Source of the DNA: Polaromonas sp. OV174
GTDB lineage: Bacteria > Pseudomonadota > Gammaproteobacteria > Burkholderiales > Burkholderiaceae_C
NCBI RefSeq assembly: GCF_900112285.1
Contig: NZ_FOKZ01000026.1
Location: 1 to 50,733, forward strand
Reading direction: 5' to 3'
DNA length: 50,733 nt
The position numbers and the translations under genes were made by a program. Numbering within the stretch: the stretch's first letter is position 1; the number at the start of each line of letters is the position of its first letter. The notes under the pieces were generated by a model that searched no databases, had not been told where the DNA came from, and worked only from the letters and a program-made list of their open reading frames with translations. Below are positions 7,541-16,098 of this stretch, piece by piece.

Positions 7541-8896
7541 TCAAGAGAAAACAGGCCGCAGAAACGTCAGCGCCAGCCCGGCCAAGCCAGCAACCAGCAC
7601 GACCGGAATGACACCCACCTTGAAACGGAATAGCACCACGGCCGCCGCCGCGCCTATAAATGCAGACGCCCACTCAAAATGCCCCGAGAGGCCTTGCGGC
7701 CAGAGCACGTGGTAGGCGAAGAAGACGGCCAGGTTCACGATGACGCCGACCACGGCGGCCGTGATGCCGGTCAGCGGCGCCGTGAATTTGAGATTGCCAT
7801 GCGTGGACTCGATAAAGGGCGCGCCCAGCAGTATGAAAAAGAAGGATGGCAGAAAAGTGAAGAAGGTCACCACCGACGCCGCCACAGCGCCCGACAGGAA
7901 CAGTGAATCCACGCCAAAGATCGCCTTGGTCCAGCCGCCGACAAAGCCGACGAAGGACACCACCATGATGAGCGGCCCGGGCGTGGTTTCGCCGAGCGCC
8001 AGGCCATCAATCATCTGCGGAGCGCTTAGCCATTGGTAATGCTCGACCGCGCCCTGGAACACGTAGGGCAGCACGGCATAAGCGCCGCCGAAGGTCATCA
8101 GTGCGGCCTTGGTGAAGAACCAGCCCATTTGCGTCAACACCGCATCCCAGCCGTATAGCGCCATCAAAGTCCCCATGGCCGCCGACCACAGGGCAATACA
8201 GGTCACCAGAACCCGGCTGAAACGCCGCCAGCTAAACAAGGCGTGCTCAGGTGTCGGGGTGTCGTCGTCTATGAGCGCTGGGCCTAGCGACTTGGCCGCC
8301 TTGCCATGAGCGCCGCCCGAGGAGAACTTGTCGGGCGCATAACGGCCCCCCAGGTAGCCGATGATGCCGGCGGCCAGCACGATGACCGGGAACGGCAGTT
8401 GCAGCGCAAAAATGGCGATGAAGGCAGCCACCGCGATGCCCCACAACCAGGCATTCTTCAAGGTCCGGGAACCGATCCGATAGGCCGCATGCATGACCAA
8501 GGCCGTGACGGCCGGCTTGATGCCGTAGAAAACCCCGGCGATGGCCGGCACGTTGCCATAGGCCATGTAGACCCACGACAGGCCAATCAGGATGAACAGC
8601 GAGGGCAGCACGAACAGCACGCCCGCGACGATGCCGCCCCAGGTGCGGTGCATCAGCCATCCGATATAGGTGGCCAATTGCTGGGCTTCCGGGCCTGGCA
8701 GCAGCATGCAGTAGTTCAAGGCATGCAGGAAGCGGCTCTCGGAAATCCAGCGGCGGCGCTCCACCAACTCCTCATGCATGATGGCAATCTGCCCGGCGGG
8801 TCCGCCAAAGCTGATGAAGCCCAGCTTGAGCCAGTAGGCAAAGGCTTCGCCGAAGCTCAGGCGCTCGGGCGCCCCTGTGACAGTGTTCGTGATCAT
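7541..8896 (-). CDS. chrA: Chromate efflux transporter ChrA
   Basis: A 451-residue inner-membrane protein of the CHR family, long (two-domain) type. The N-terminal CHR half shows FGGPAGQIAIMHEELVERRR and LPGPEAQQLATYIG. The second half shows FGGAYAVLPYVFQGAV and LGETTPGPLIMVVSFVGFVG. The two blocks repeat in pseudo-symmetric fashion, as the family requires. About ten hydrophobic segments follow the halves. ChrA exports chromate using the proton-motive force. The start overlaps the chrB stop by four bases, so it is translated with its regulator. Confidence 0.96.
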   Translation of the reverse strand: MITNTVTGAPERLSFGEAFAYWLKLGFISFGGPAGQIAIMHEELVERRRWISESRFLHALNYCMLLPGPEAQQLATYIGWLMHRTWGGIVAGVLFVLPSLFILIGLSWVYMAYGNVPAIAGVFYGIKPAVTALVMHAAYRIGSRTLKNAWLWGIAVAAFIAIFALQLPFPVIVLAAGIIGYLGGRYAPDKFSSGGAHGKAAKSLGPALIDDDTPTPEHALFSWRRFSRVLVTCIALWSAAMGTLMALYGWDAVLTQMGWFFTKAALMTFGGAYAVLPYVFQGAVEHYQWLSAPQMIDGLALGETTPGPLIMVVSFVGFVGGWTKAIFGVDSLFLSGAVAASVVTFFTFLPSFFFILLGAPFIESTHGNLKFTAPLTGITAAVVGVIVNLAVFFAYHVLWPQGLSGHFEWASAFIGAAAAVVLFRFKVGVIPVVLVAGLAGLALTFLRPVFS

Positions 8897-9837
8897 GGGC
8901 GTACCTTCATCGCGGCATACAAGGTGTCAAAAAGGGAAAGTGAGGCGGCCAGCAAAGCATCGTCCTCCTTGTGCTGGGCTTGCAGGCCGCGCACTAAAGT
9001 TTCTACGCCGGCCGCCTCATCAACGGGGATGCCGCCCACGTCGATGTAGTGCACCAACTCGCCCAAGCGCTGAAGGCCTTCGTCGGCGTCCAGACCAAAC
9101 GTTTGCGCCACGACCTCGAATGTCACCTTGTCGCCCACGTGGGTGAAGCGGGCATGGTCGAAATCGAAGCCCAGCGCCGTCTTCGGGCATTTTTTCGGGT
9201 CATCCAGCCAAATAAATTGCGGTGATTTGTCGACAAAGCGCTGAATCAGCCAGGCGCTCGCCAGGCGGTCTACCCAGGGGCGTTTGCGCGTCGCCCAGGT
9301 CCGGCCCTGGAAGTCTGCAACGGCTTGGCGTTCGATCGCCTCGGCGCGCGGTATGGGCTCGCCGGGGGACAAATGCCGTTCGATCTCGTGCCGCAACGCC
9401 GTCAGCGCGGCGCTGGCCTTTTCGGCGGGCTTTCCCGGAAAGAAATCACTGGCCAGGACGGCATGAAGCTGTTGTTCCAGCCCTCGCAGTGTCTTGTGGA
9501 GTTCGGCCTCGCTGGCGCTTTTGAGGGTGCCACGGGCTTCCTTGATGGACTGAAGCAGCTCGGCATAGAGCTCAGAGCGGTCGAACAGCCCTCGAAACGT
9601 CTTCTCCTGCACTTCGTCGCGTGCGGCGACGACCAGCATGTGTGCCGCGGCGCCACTCTCCTGGATCAGCCGCTCGATGTCCCACAGCGACTGGGCCGTA
9701 GGCGCTGTGGATGGCAGCAGGTACACCCCATCCCGCAGCGTTCCGGCACCAGTTGCCTTGAGGGCTCGCCAGACCCTCACGCGCAGCGCGCTGGGATGGG
9801 TCGGGAGGGTTGCAGTCAGGATCAGCCATGAAGTCAT
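8893..9837 (-). CDS. chrB: Chromate resistance regulator ChrB
   Basis: A 314-residue protein. The N-terminal half (SWLILTATLPTHPSALRVRV, then LRDGVYLLPS) is the ChrB N-terminal domain linked to chromate-dependent transcription control. The C-terminal half from about residue 175 is the ChrB C-terminal domain (WATRKRPWVDRLASAWLIQR, FTHVGDKVTFEV). It is the first gene of the four-gene chr operon. The start codon lies only about 7 bases from the predicted -10 box at 9844-9849, so the mRNA may be leaderless; no ribosome site is visible. Autoregulation through the palindrome at 9850-9860 is likely but inferred. Confidence 0.95.
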   Translation of the reverse strand: MTSWLILTATLPTHPSALRVRVWRALKATGAGTLRDGVYLLPSTAPTAQSLWDIERLIQESGAAAHMLVVAARDEVQEKTFRGLFDRSELYAELLQSIKEARGTLKSASEAELHKTLRGLEQQLHAVLASDFFPGKPAEKASAALTALRHEIERHLSPGEPIPRAEAIERQAVADFQGRTWATRKRPWVDRLASAWLIQRFVDKSPQFIWLDDPKKCPKTALGFDFDHARFTHVGDKVTFEVVAQTFGLDADEGLQRLGELVHYIDVGGIPVDEAAGVETLVRGLQAQHKEDDALLAASLSLFDTLYAAMKVRP

Positions 9838-9843
9838 GTAGCA

Positions 9844-9872
9844 AATATCTCACTATGTGATGATAGATACAA
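9844..9872 (-). promoter_or_regulatory. chr operon promoter with palindromic operator
   Basis: Read on the minus strand, TTGTAT and GATATT are separated by 17 bases, a good sigma70 promoter. The palindrome TCAC-TAT-GTGA (9850-9860) fills part of the spacer, with TATC/GATA extensions on either side, so a bound repressor would block polymerase. ChrB is the natural candidate. The divergent EamA gene begins 66 bases away and may share the control region. Confidence 0.55.
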
Positions 9873-9938
9873 GAGGTGATTTGGTTATTTTTTGTACACG
9901 CCCGGCGCAAGAATTTGCAGCTGTGCTTTACTTTCACC

Positions 9939-11009
9939 ATGTCCATTCGTTCCGCCGCTCCCGCCCTGGCTGCCGCCCTGTTGTTTGGCGCCAGTACGCC
10001 GCTGGCCAAGCTGCTGGTTGGCAATGTCACCCCTTTGCTGCTGGCCGGGCTGCTCTACCTGGGCAGCGGGCTCGGCCTGTGCCTATTGCTGGCGCTGCGC
10101 CGGCTGAGACAAAAAGGCGGCGAGCATGCCCCCGAGGCTCTGCGCATTCCCCGGGCCGAACTTCCCTGGCTGCTGGGCGCCATCGTGTTTGGCGGCGTAC
10201 TCGGCCCAGCGCTGCTGATGCTCGGGCTGACCCAGACCAGCGGCGCGTCGGCGTCGCTACTGCTGAACGTTGAGGGCGTGCTGACTGCGGTCATCGCCTG
10301 GTGGGTGTTCAAGGAAAATGCGGATCGCCAAATCGTGCTGGGCATGGTGGTCATTGTCCTGGGCGGCCTCCTGCTGTCCTGGGAGCCTGGCGGCGCAACC
10401 TTTTCGCCAGGCGCATTGCTCATCGTGGGGGCATGCCTGTGTTGGGCGGTGGACAACAACCTGACCCGCAAGGTCTCGACCAACGATGCCATGCTGGTCG
10501 CCGGGCTGAAGGGATTGCTGGCCGGGGTCAGCAATACCGCCCTTGCGCTGACGGGCGGCGCGGCCTTGCCATCGATGACAACTCTGGGCGCCAGCCTGGT
10601 CGTGGGATTTTTTGGCTATGGACTGAGTTTGACGCTGTTCGTGGTGGCACTGCGGACGCTGGGCACGGCCAGGACCGGGGCTTATTTCTCGGTGGCGCCG
10701 CTGTTTGGTGTGGCCATTTCTTTGGTGCTATGGCCGGACCTGCCCGGTCCGCTGTTCTGGATGGCCGCCGCGCTGATGACCCTGGGTGTCTGGTTCCATG
10801 TTCGCGAGCGCCATGAGCATGAACACACCCATGAACCGCTGGAGCACAGCCACAGGCATGTGCATGACGAGCATCACCAGCACGAGCATGCCTTTGCCTG
10901 GAATGCTGCGGAGCCACACACGCATACCCACCGGCATGAGGTGTTGACGCACAAGCATCCGCATTACCCGGACATCCATCATCGGCATGGACATGCCCAT
11001 CCGCACTGA
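9939..11009 (+). CDS. EamA/DMT-family exporter with histidine-rich C-terminal tail
   Basis: A 356-residue protein. Residues 1-285 contain two EamA repeats with about ten membrane helices (APALAAALLFGASTPLAKLL at the start; FGGVLGPALLMLGLTQTSGA; a second-half GLKGLLAGVSNTALALTGG). The last 70 residues are cytoplasmic or periplasmic and contain 26 histidines, in HxH and HHxHxH patterns. The family exports metabolites, and the tail points to binding of Ni, Co, Zn or similar metal; the substrate cannot be told. I chose the ATG at 9939 because the hydrophobic helix starts right after it. It is divergent from chrB and may belong to the metal-resistance group. Confidence 0.9.
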   Translation: MSIRSAAPALAAALLFGASTPLAKLLVGNVTPLLLAGLLYLGSGLGLCLLLALRRLRQKGGEHAPEALRIPRAELPWLLGAIVFGGVLGPALLMLGLTQTSGASASLLLNVEGVLTAVIAWWVFKENADRQIVLGMVVIVLGGLLLSWEPGGATFSPGALLIVGACLCWAVDNNLTRKVSTNDAMLVAGLKGLLAGVSNTALALTGGAALPSMTTLGASLVVGFFGYGLSLTLFVVALRTLGTARTGAYFSVAPLFGVAISLVLWPDLPGPLFWMAAALMTLGVWFHVRERHEHEHTHEPLEHSHRHVHDEHHQHEHAFAWNAAEPHTHTHRHEVLTHKHPHYPDIHHRHGHAHPH

Positions 11010-11077
11010 GAGGGTCTCAAAGAAGGAGCTGGTGCTGTGCTTTGATGTGGTCTTGGTCTGCGCCGCCGAAATAACGG

Positions 11078-11212
11078 GGTGAGCACGCATTCGGAGTGGT
11101 CAAGCGACTGTGGGGCTTTGGCAAGGCGCGCTATCGGGGCTTGGCCAAGATCGCCACGCGCGCGTTCACGGCGCTGGACCTGGTCAAGCTCTACGCAGCC
11201 GACAACGCTTGA
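11078..11212 (+). pseudogene. C-terminal remnant of an IS5-family transposase
   Basis: An open stretch of 44 codons ending in TGA (11210-11212) encodes GEHAFGVVKRLWGFGKARYR and then GLAKIATRAFTALDLVKLYA. This is the typical C-terminal end of IS5-type DDE transposases, including the catalytic-Glu region (EHAFGVVKR, R-Y-RGL). No start and no N-terminal part are present. The rest of the 375-base gap (11010-11384) shows no other gene. It marks the left edge of the pyridine-catabolism island. Confidence 0.75.
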
Positions 11213-11384
11213 CGGCACAGATGCACCCATAAAGGCGACAAACGGCCCCTCAGGCCCGAAAAACGGCTCCTGTTGACCATCAAACAGATCGATTGACGAG
11301 CTTGCAATAGGGTTCACATCAATCACAGTGCGCACTCTGGCGGGACGAGTTCAGCATTGCCTTAGGCTGAGTCCCGCAAAAAAC

Positions 11385-12146
11385 TCATCGGCGCCAGGGC
11401 GTCAAGTAACGCTCAGCCCAGGCCAGCGCGCCATAAAGACCCAGGCCCATGAAAGCCAGGACGGCCACCGCTGCAAAAACACGGGGCGTATCAAACGTGC
11501 CTTGGGCGCTCAGAATGACGTAGCCAAGGCCGCGTTGGGAAGCCACGAATTCGCCGACGATGGCACCCACCAAGGCCAGAGAGATGGCCACCTTCATGCC
11601 GGCAAGAATGGACGGAAGTGCCCCTGGCAAGCGAACCTTGAAAAAGAAATCCATCTTGGAGCCTTTGAGCACACGCCCAAGATCGAGCACATCGTTAGGC
11701 ACCGATCGCAGACCGTGCATCGCATCAACGATGACGGCAAAAACAGCGATAAGAAACGCGATGGCAATCTTGGGTTCTGAGCCCGTCCCAAGCCAGATCA
11801 CGAACAGCGGCGCAATTGCCACCTTAGGAACGCTATTGAGGCCAATGATCAAGGGGTAAACCGTGTGCTCAAACAGTTTTGAGCCCACCAGCATCGTCGC
11901 CAGCAACACCCCAATGACGGCGGCCAGGACGAATCCGACAAGCGTCGTGAGCAGGGTATAGGCGGCATGATCAAGGTAGAAGCTCCACTCGCCGAATAGC
12001 TCGTTGATGACAGCGCTGGGCGGCGGGAGCGTGACTGGGCGCACATGCAGAACACGTACCAGGACCTCCCACACAACCAGAAAGCCGATCAGCGAGAGTG
12101 AGCCCAGTATCCACTGCTGAGCTGCGTGTGTTTTTTTCGTGTTCAT
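11385..12146 (-). CDS. NitT/TauT-type ABC transporter permease
   Basis: A 253-residue inner-membrane protein with about six helices and the binding-protein-dependent transport signature near LVGAIVGEFVASQRGLGYVI. It resembles SsuC/TauC permeases. It is the last gene of the nine-gene minus-strand run and overlaps the ATPase gene by four bases. With the ATPase and the binding protein it forms a complete importer. Its position behind the molybdenum hydroxylase genes suggests uptake of the aromatic acid substrate or a related anion. Specificity is inferred. Confidence 0.93.
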   Translation of the reverse strand: MNTKKTHAAQQWILGSLSLIGFLVVWEVLVRVLHVRPVTLPPPSAVINELFGEWSFYLDHAAYTLLTTLVGFVLAAVIGVLLATMLVGSKLFEHTVYPLIIGLNSVPKVAIAPLFVIWLGTGSEPKIAIAFLIAVFAVIVDAMHGLRSVPNDVLDLGRVLKGSKMDFFFKVRLPGALPSILAGMKVAISLALVGAIVGEFVASQRGLGYVILSAQGTFDTPRVFAAVAVLAFMGLGLYGALAWAERYLTPWRR

Positions 12147-12949
12147 GCTGCGACCGCCTCGTTGACTTGGCCTGGCTCTTCGTTGATGAGTCCCATCTCA
12201 TGAAACAGCGCGCGTATGCGGTTGGTATATTTGCCGAACTCGGGCGTCTCGCGCACCGCCAGCTTTCGAGGCCTCGGAAGGTCGATTTCAATGATGTCCG
12301 CAATTCGACCCGGTCTAGGCGAAAACACAACGACGCGGTCTGCCAGGTAGACGGCTTCCGCGATGCCATGCGTCACGAACACCACGGTATTGCGTGTCTC
12401 AAGCCATATGCGCTGCAGCTCCGCATTCATCTGGTCACGCGTCAGCGCGTCAAGCGCCCCAAAAGGCTCGTCCATCAGCAGCAAGCTGGGTTGATCAATC
12501 AAGGCCCGGCAGATCGCAGCGCGCTGCCGCATGCCGCCGGACAGTTCCCGGGGGTATTTGGAACCGAAGTCTGTCAGGCCCACCAGCTTCAGCAGATCGC
12601 GCATGGGCTGCTGGTAGTTCGCGACCGGCTTCCCCGCGAACTCGATGGGAAGCATGATGTTGCGCTCTATGGTTCTCCATTCGAGCAGGGCGTCGCGCTG
12701 GAAAACCATGCCGACGTGATCCGGTGGGCCGGAAATCTCCCGGCTGTCAGCCTTGAGGCTACCGGATGAAATTTCTTCAAGGCCCGCAATGCAGCGCAGA
12801 AAGGTACTCTTTCCGCAGCCGCTGGGGCCAAGAATGCTGACGAATTCGCCAGGCCGGATATCGAGTGAAATTCCGTCCAGGGCCGTCAGAGGCGTGTCGC
12901 CCCCGTAAACCTTGCGGACGTCGACTGAGGTGATCGTCGATGCGCTCAC
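12143..12949 (-). CDS. NitT/TauT-type ABC transporter ATP-binding protein
   Basis: A 268-residue ATPase with Walker A GPSGCGKST (41-49), Q-loop Gln84 (MVFQ), signature LSGGMRQR (136-143) and Walker B LLLMDE (156-161). An AEAVYLADRVVVFSPRPGRI region containing the H-loop (FVTHG) is typical of the SsuB/TauB class. It energises import by the permease encoded directly after it (four-base overlap). It also overlaps the upstream binding-protein gene by four bases. Confidence 0.95.
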   Translation of the reverse strand: MSASTITSVDVRKVYGGDTPLTALDGISLDIRPGEFVSILGPSGCGKSTFLRCIAGLEEISSGSLKADSREISGPPDHVGMVFQRDALLEWRTIERNIMLPIEFAGKPVANYQQPMRDLLKLVGLTDFGSKYPRELSGGMRQRAAICRALIDQPSLLLMDEPFGALDALTRDQMNAELQRIWLETRNTVVFVTHGIAEAVYLADRVVVFSPRPGRIADIIEIDLPRPRKLAVRETPEFGKYTNRIRALFHEMGLINEEPGQVNEAVAA

Positions 12950-13965
12950 TTCGGCACCCCTGCCGCAGCACGCACCAGGCCAGGTGCAAAGAATTCGTTG
13001 CTGTCCTTGATCGATTTGATCAACCCGACGTTTGTCAGTGTCTTGAGCGCGACGCTAAAGTCCGCTGCAACAGGCGCGCCCAGCATTTGGCCGGCAGGAA
13101 CGGGAAGCTGGAAGAAGCCCTTGAGCGCATCGATCTGTGCCCGCAGAATCTCCTTGTTCAGCTTGGCTTGCGGCCGCTGCGCGACGATGGCGTCGACGGC
13201 CTCGGACTCGTGGCCGTTGTAGATGTATTGCCAGGAGGCGGCAACAATGCTGGCAAACTTGGCGATAGATTCGCGTTTGGCCGCCAGCTTTGACTCCGTT
13301 GCAAAAAGTCCGAAGCTTGGCATGTTCAAGTTGTAGTCTGCAAATCGGATCGCATCGGAGGCACGCGTTTGCGACACCACAGGCAGAAAGAAGGGAATGG
13401 TTGAAAACGCAGCGTCCGCTCGTCCGGCGGAATAAGTGGCGGCCTTGCCTGCCGCGTCGACGTTAACCAACTCCAGGTCGCTACGCTTCAGTCCACCCGA
13501 CGCAAGGAATGCATCGATGAAAGGCGCTTCGAGGGAGCCCGCGGTGTAGGCAACCTTCTTGCCCTTGAGATCTTTCGGTCCCTTGATGCCGGCGTCTTTC
13601 GGGACCAGCAAGCCGATGTCGCTCAAACGCGCGAAAACGGCGACGGCCTTGACCGGCAGACCCTTATCACGCGCAATCATCATGGACGCCAGGGCCGCAT
13701 GCCCCACATCAAACTGGTCGCCGCCGCCAACGATCTGGACCGTCGTCACGGATCCGTTGCCGTCTTCAAGCGTGACATCAAGGCCAGAAGCGGCGAACCA
13801 TCCCTTCTGCTGGGCGAGGTGCATGGCGGCCTGAACGCCCCAAGGTGTCCAGTCCATACGAACTTTGAGCTTCTCGGTGCCCTGGGCCAGCACGCCCATT
13901 GAGAGAGTGAGACCAAGACAGCCGACGATAAGACTGCTGAGCAGGCGAGAAAGAAAGCGGTTCAT
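12946..13965 (-). CDS. NitT/TauT-type ABC transporter substrate-binding protein
   Basis: A 339-residue periplasmic protein with a signal peptide (about 1-27, ending GVLAQ). It has the NMT1/SsuA-like fold: VRMDWTPWGVQAAMHLAQQK, GLDVTLEDGNGSVTTVQIVG, and a middle block KGPKDLKGKKVAYTAGS typical of the family. It is the receptor of the importer and starts 88 bases after the 2Fe-2S subunit gene, so it likely belongs to the same transcript. The ligand is unknown; an aromatic carboxylate fits the context. A ribosome site GGAGAA precedes the ATG. Confidence 0.94.
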   Translation of the reverse strand: MNRFLSRLLSSLIVGCLGLTLSMGVLAQGTEKLKVRMDWTPWGVQAAMHLAQQKGWFAASGLDVTLEDGNGSVTTVQIVGGGDQFDVGHAALASMMIARDKGLPVKAVAVFARLSDIGLLVPKDAGIKGPKDLKGKKVAYTAGSLEAPFIDAFLASGGLKRSDLELVNVDAAGKAATYSAGRADAAFSTIPFFLPVVSQTRASDAIRFADYNLNMPSFGLFATESKLAAKRESIAKFASIVAASWQYIYNGHESEAVDAIVAQRPQAKLNKEILRAQIDALKGFFQLPVPAGQMLGAPVAADFSVALKTLTNVGLIKSIKDSNEFFAPGLVRAAAGVPK

Positions 13966-14053
13966 AGCAATTCTCCAGCAAAAAATAAGAAAAGAAGCCA
14001 GGCTTGACCCCAGACGATCTCACCAAGCCGGAACAGGAACGACCTCGTTTGCT

Positions 14054-15253
14054 TCAGTTACCTCGGCCAAAAAACCGCTTGATACGGGACCACATCACGC
14101 TCATGCCAAGGCTGAAAGCATTGAGCTGTGCCGGTGGCAAAGGCAGGTCTGACGAGCGATTCGGATTCATGCGAAGCGTGACGTTCTTGCCGAACTCCTG
14201 AATCAGGCGGCCGACAAAGTCCTTAACCAGACCAGAGCGCGAGAACTGCGCCAAGGGGCCCTGCAGCGAATAGAGAAGATCGACCTCAACCTTGGTGGTG
14301 TTCGCGTCGATCTCGACCATGCGGTAGGACACATCGCCATTTGCGCGGGACTTGCTGATGGAGTCCTGGCCAGCGCCCTTGAGAACGGCGGAACGCGCCT
14401 GCTCGTTGCGATCCAGACGTGCGGCACCGTTGAAACTGGCCGACATCGGGCCGAACTTGATGGCCACGCGGCCTTTGACGCGATCACCCACGTGCTCCGT
14501 CAGTTCCGCCCCGGGCAGGCAGCCGGCCACGGCAGGCAGGTCTGCCATGAACTTCCAGACGGCGTCGGCGGGATAGGGAACCTTGAAGCTGCCTTGTATG
14601 CTGGTGCCGCCCTTGATCGCCGTGGCGTTCTCGTCGGCTGCTGCCTGTTTTTCTGCGACTACGGCCACCTTGCCGATATCCGTTGCCTTGAAGGTTTGAA
14701 AGCCGGCCGCCCCCCCTGCCAAAACCGTGACATCCTTGAAGATCTGGTTGCTTGCGGCCCGAAGTTTCGACACCGCGGGAACAGCGTCATCGCGGCATTG
14801 CGCCAGGACATCCATGACGGCATTCACGATGCCCATGTAGCCCGTGCAACGGCAAAGGTTGCCGGAAAGCTCCACGCGAATCAGGTCTTCGTCGGCATTA
14901 GGAAAGCGCAGCACGATGTCACGCGCGGTCGCCAACATGCCGGGTGTGCAAAAGCCACACTGCAAGCCATGGTGACGCGAGAAGGCGGGCCGCAGCAGCG
15001 CCATGATCGCATCGTCGTCGTAACCTTCGACCGTGGTGACTTTCTTGCCGTCGCAGGCCACTGCAAACGTGATGCAGGAGCGAACCGGCTGACCATCGAC
15101 CAGGACGGTGCAGGCGCCGCATACGCCATGCTCGCAGCCCAGGTGGGTTCCGGTCTGACGGCCTTCGTCGCGAACGAAGTCCGCCAGGTGCATGCGCGAC
15201 GGCACGTCGCGGCTGACCGTTTTATTGTTGATCTTGATGGCGATGACCGTCAT
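14054..15253 (-). CDS. Molybdenum hydroxylase 2Fe-2S subunit fused to a CoxG/SRPBCC domain (PicA-type)
   Basis: A 399-residue protein, about 230 residues longer than the usual small subunit. Residues 1-165 hold two 2Fe-2S clusters: plant-type cysteines C40, C45, C48 and C60 (CEHGVCGACT), then C99, C102, C134 and C136 (QCGFCTPGM, CRCTGYMGI). After a linker (165-215) comes a CoxG-like SRPBCC domain (about 215-370: FKVPYPADAVWKFMADLPAV, GDRVKGRVAIKFGPMSASF). CoxG normally is a separate protein that helps membrane attachment or maturation of CO-dehydrogenase-type enzymes. The subunit passes electrons from the molybdenum centre. It overlaps the FAD-subunit gene by four bases. The context suggests 6-hydroxylation of picolinate; the substrate is inferred. 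Confidence 0.92.
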   Translation of the reverse strand: MTVIAIKINNKTVSRDVPSRMHLADFVRDEGRQTGTHLGCEHGVCGACTVLVDGQPVRSCITFAVACDGKKVTTVEGYDDDAIMALLRPAFSRHHGLQCGFCTPGMLATARDIVLRFPNADEDLIRVELSGNLCRCTGYMGIVNAVMDVLAQCRDDAVPAVSKLRAASNQIFKDVTVLAGGAAGFQTFKATDIGKVAVVAEKQAAADENATAIKGGTSIQGSFKVPYPADAVWKFMADLPAVAGCLPGAELTEHVGDRVKGRVAIKFGPMSASFNGAARLDRNEQARSAVLKGAGQDSISKSRANGDVSYRMVEIDANTTKVEVDLLYSLQGPLAQFSRSGLVKDFVGRLIQEFGKNVTLRMNPNRSSDLPLPPAQLNAFSLGMSVMWSRIKRFFGRGN

Positions 15254-16089
15254 AACGTTTTCTCCTTGCCCAACACTTGTTCCAGACAGCGCAGAACCGC
15301 GGCCGTCATCAGTTTCCGGTCTATGGCGTCTTTACCCGGCGCAGCGGCCTCCAGGGCCTTGCCGATGTCGGCACGCGTCGGCATGGCACCCGACTCGGCG
15401 ACCGCAGCGGCGATAGCCGGCAGTGCCTGGGGCGCCCCGTCCAGCGCGCCGACTACCACGCGAGCGAATCCGCGACGCGGATCAAAAACAGCGCAGCAGC
15501 TGGCTTCGGCGAATTCGCCCGTCTTGCGGCAGAACTTCGCATAGCCCCAGCGGGCGTTGTCCCCCAGCTCGGGCACATGGATGGCGCTGATCAGTTCACC
15601 TTCGGCGACATCGGTGGTGTAGGCACCAAGCATGAAGCGCTCCATATGCACCATGCGCTTGTTTCCAGACGACACCAGCTCCAATTGCGCTGCCAGCGCC
15701 GTCATGGTCAGCACCCAGTCCGCAGCCGGATCGGCATGCGCCAGACTGCCGGCCACGGTGCCGCGGTTGCGGATCGCGCGGTAGGCAATGCCTGCCGCCA
15801 CGGTCTGAAGAAGGCTTCCACGCAGCAGCGGAAACACGCCATCTTCGATCTCGGCATGGGTCACGGCACCCCCGATACGGATCACCCCGTCGGCCATCGT
15901 GACATCACGCATCTCGGGCAGTGCCGTGCAATCCACGACCACCTTGGGTCTGGCGAGCCGGAGGTTGAGCATGGGGCCCAGTGACTGGCTCCCCCCCATG
16001 ACCTTGACCGTGCCTTGCCCCTCGGCCAGACGCTGGAGTCCGTCCTTCAGCGTCGAAGGACGGACATACTCAAATAAAGCAGCTTTCAT
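15250..16089 (-). CDS. Molybdenum hydroxylase FAD-binding (medium) subunit (PicA-type)
   Basis: A 279-residue protein of the CoxM/xanthine-dehydrogenase FAD family. The flavin-binding motifs are VKVMGGSQSLGPMLNLRLAR (first half) and RNRGTVAGSLAHADPAADW (about 108-126). The CO-dehydrogenase C-terminal flavoprotein domain follows. It is of normal length. It accepts electrons from the 2Fe-2S subunit and reduces the final acceptor. Its stop overlaps the small-subunit start by four bases, and it begins 10 bases after the large-subunit stop, so all three are co-translated. Confidence 0.95.
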   Translation of the reverse strand: MKAALFEYVRPSTLKDGLQRLAEGQGTVKVMGGSQSLGPMLNLRLARPKVVVDCTALPEMRDVTMADGVIRIGGAVTHAEIEDGVFPLLRGSLLQTVAAGIAYRAIRNRGTVAGSLAHADPAADWVLTMTALAAQLELVSSGNKRMVHMERFMLGAYTTDVAEGELISAIHVPELGDNARWGYAKFCRKTGEFAEASCCAVFDPRRGFARVVVGALDGAPQALPAIAAAVAESGAMPTRADIGKALEAAAPGKDAIDRKLMTAAVLRCLEQVLGKEKTL

Positions 16090-16098
16090 ATTTATTCC

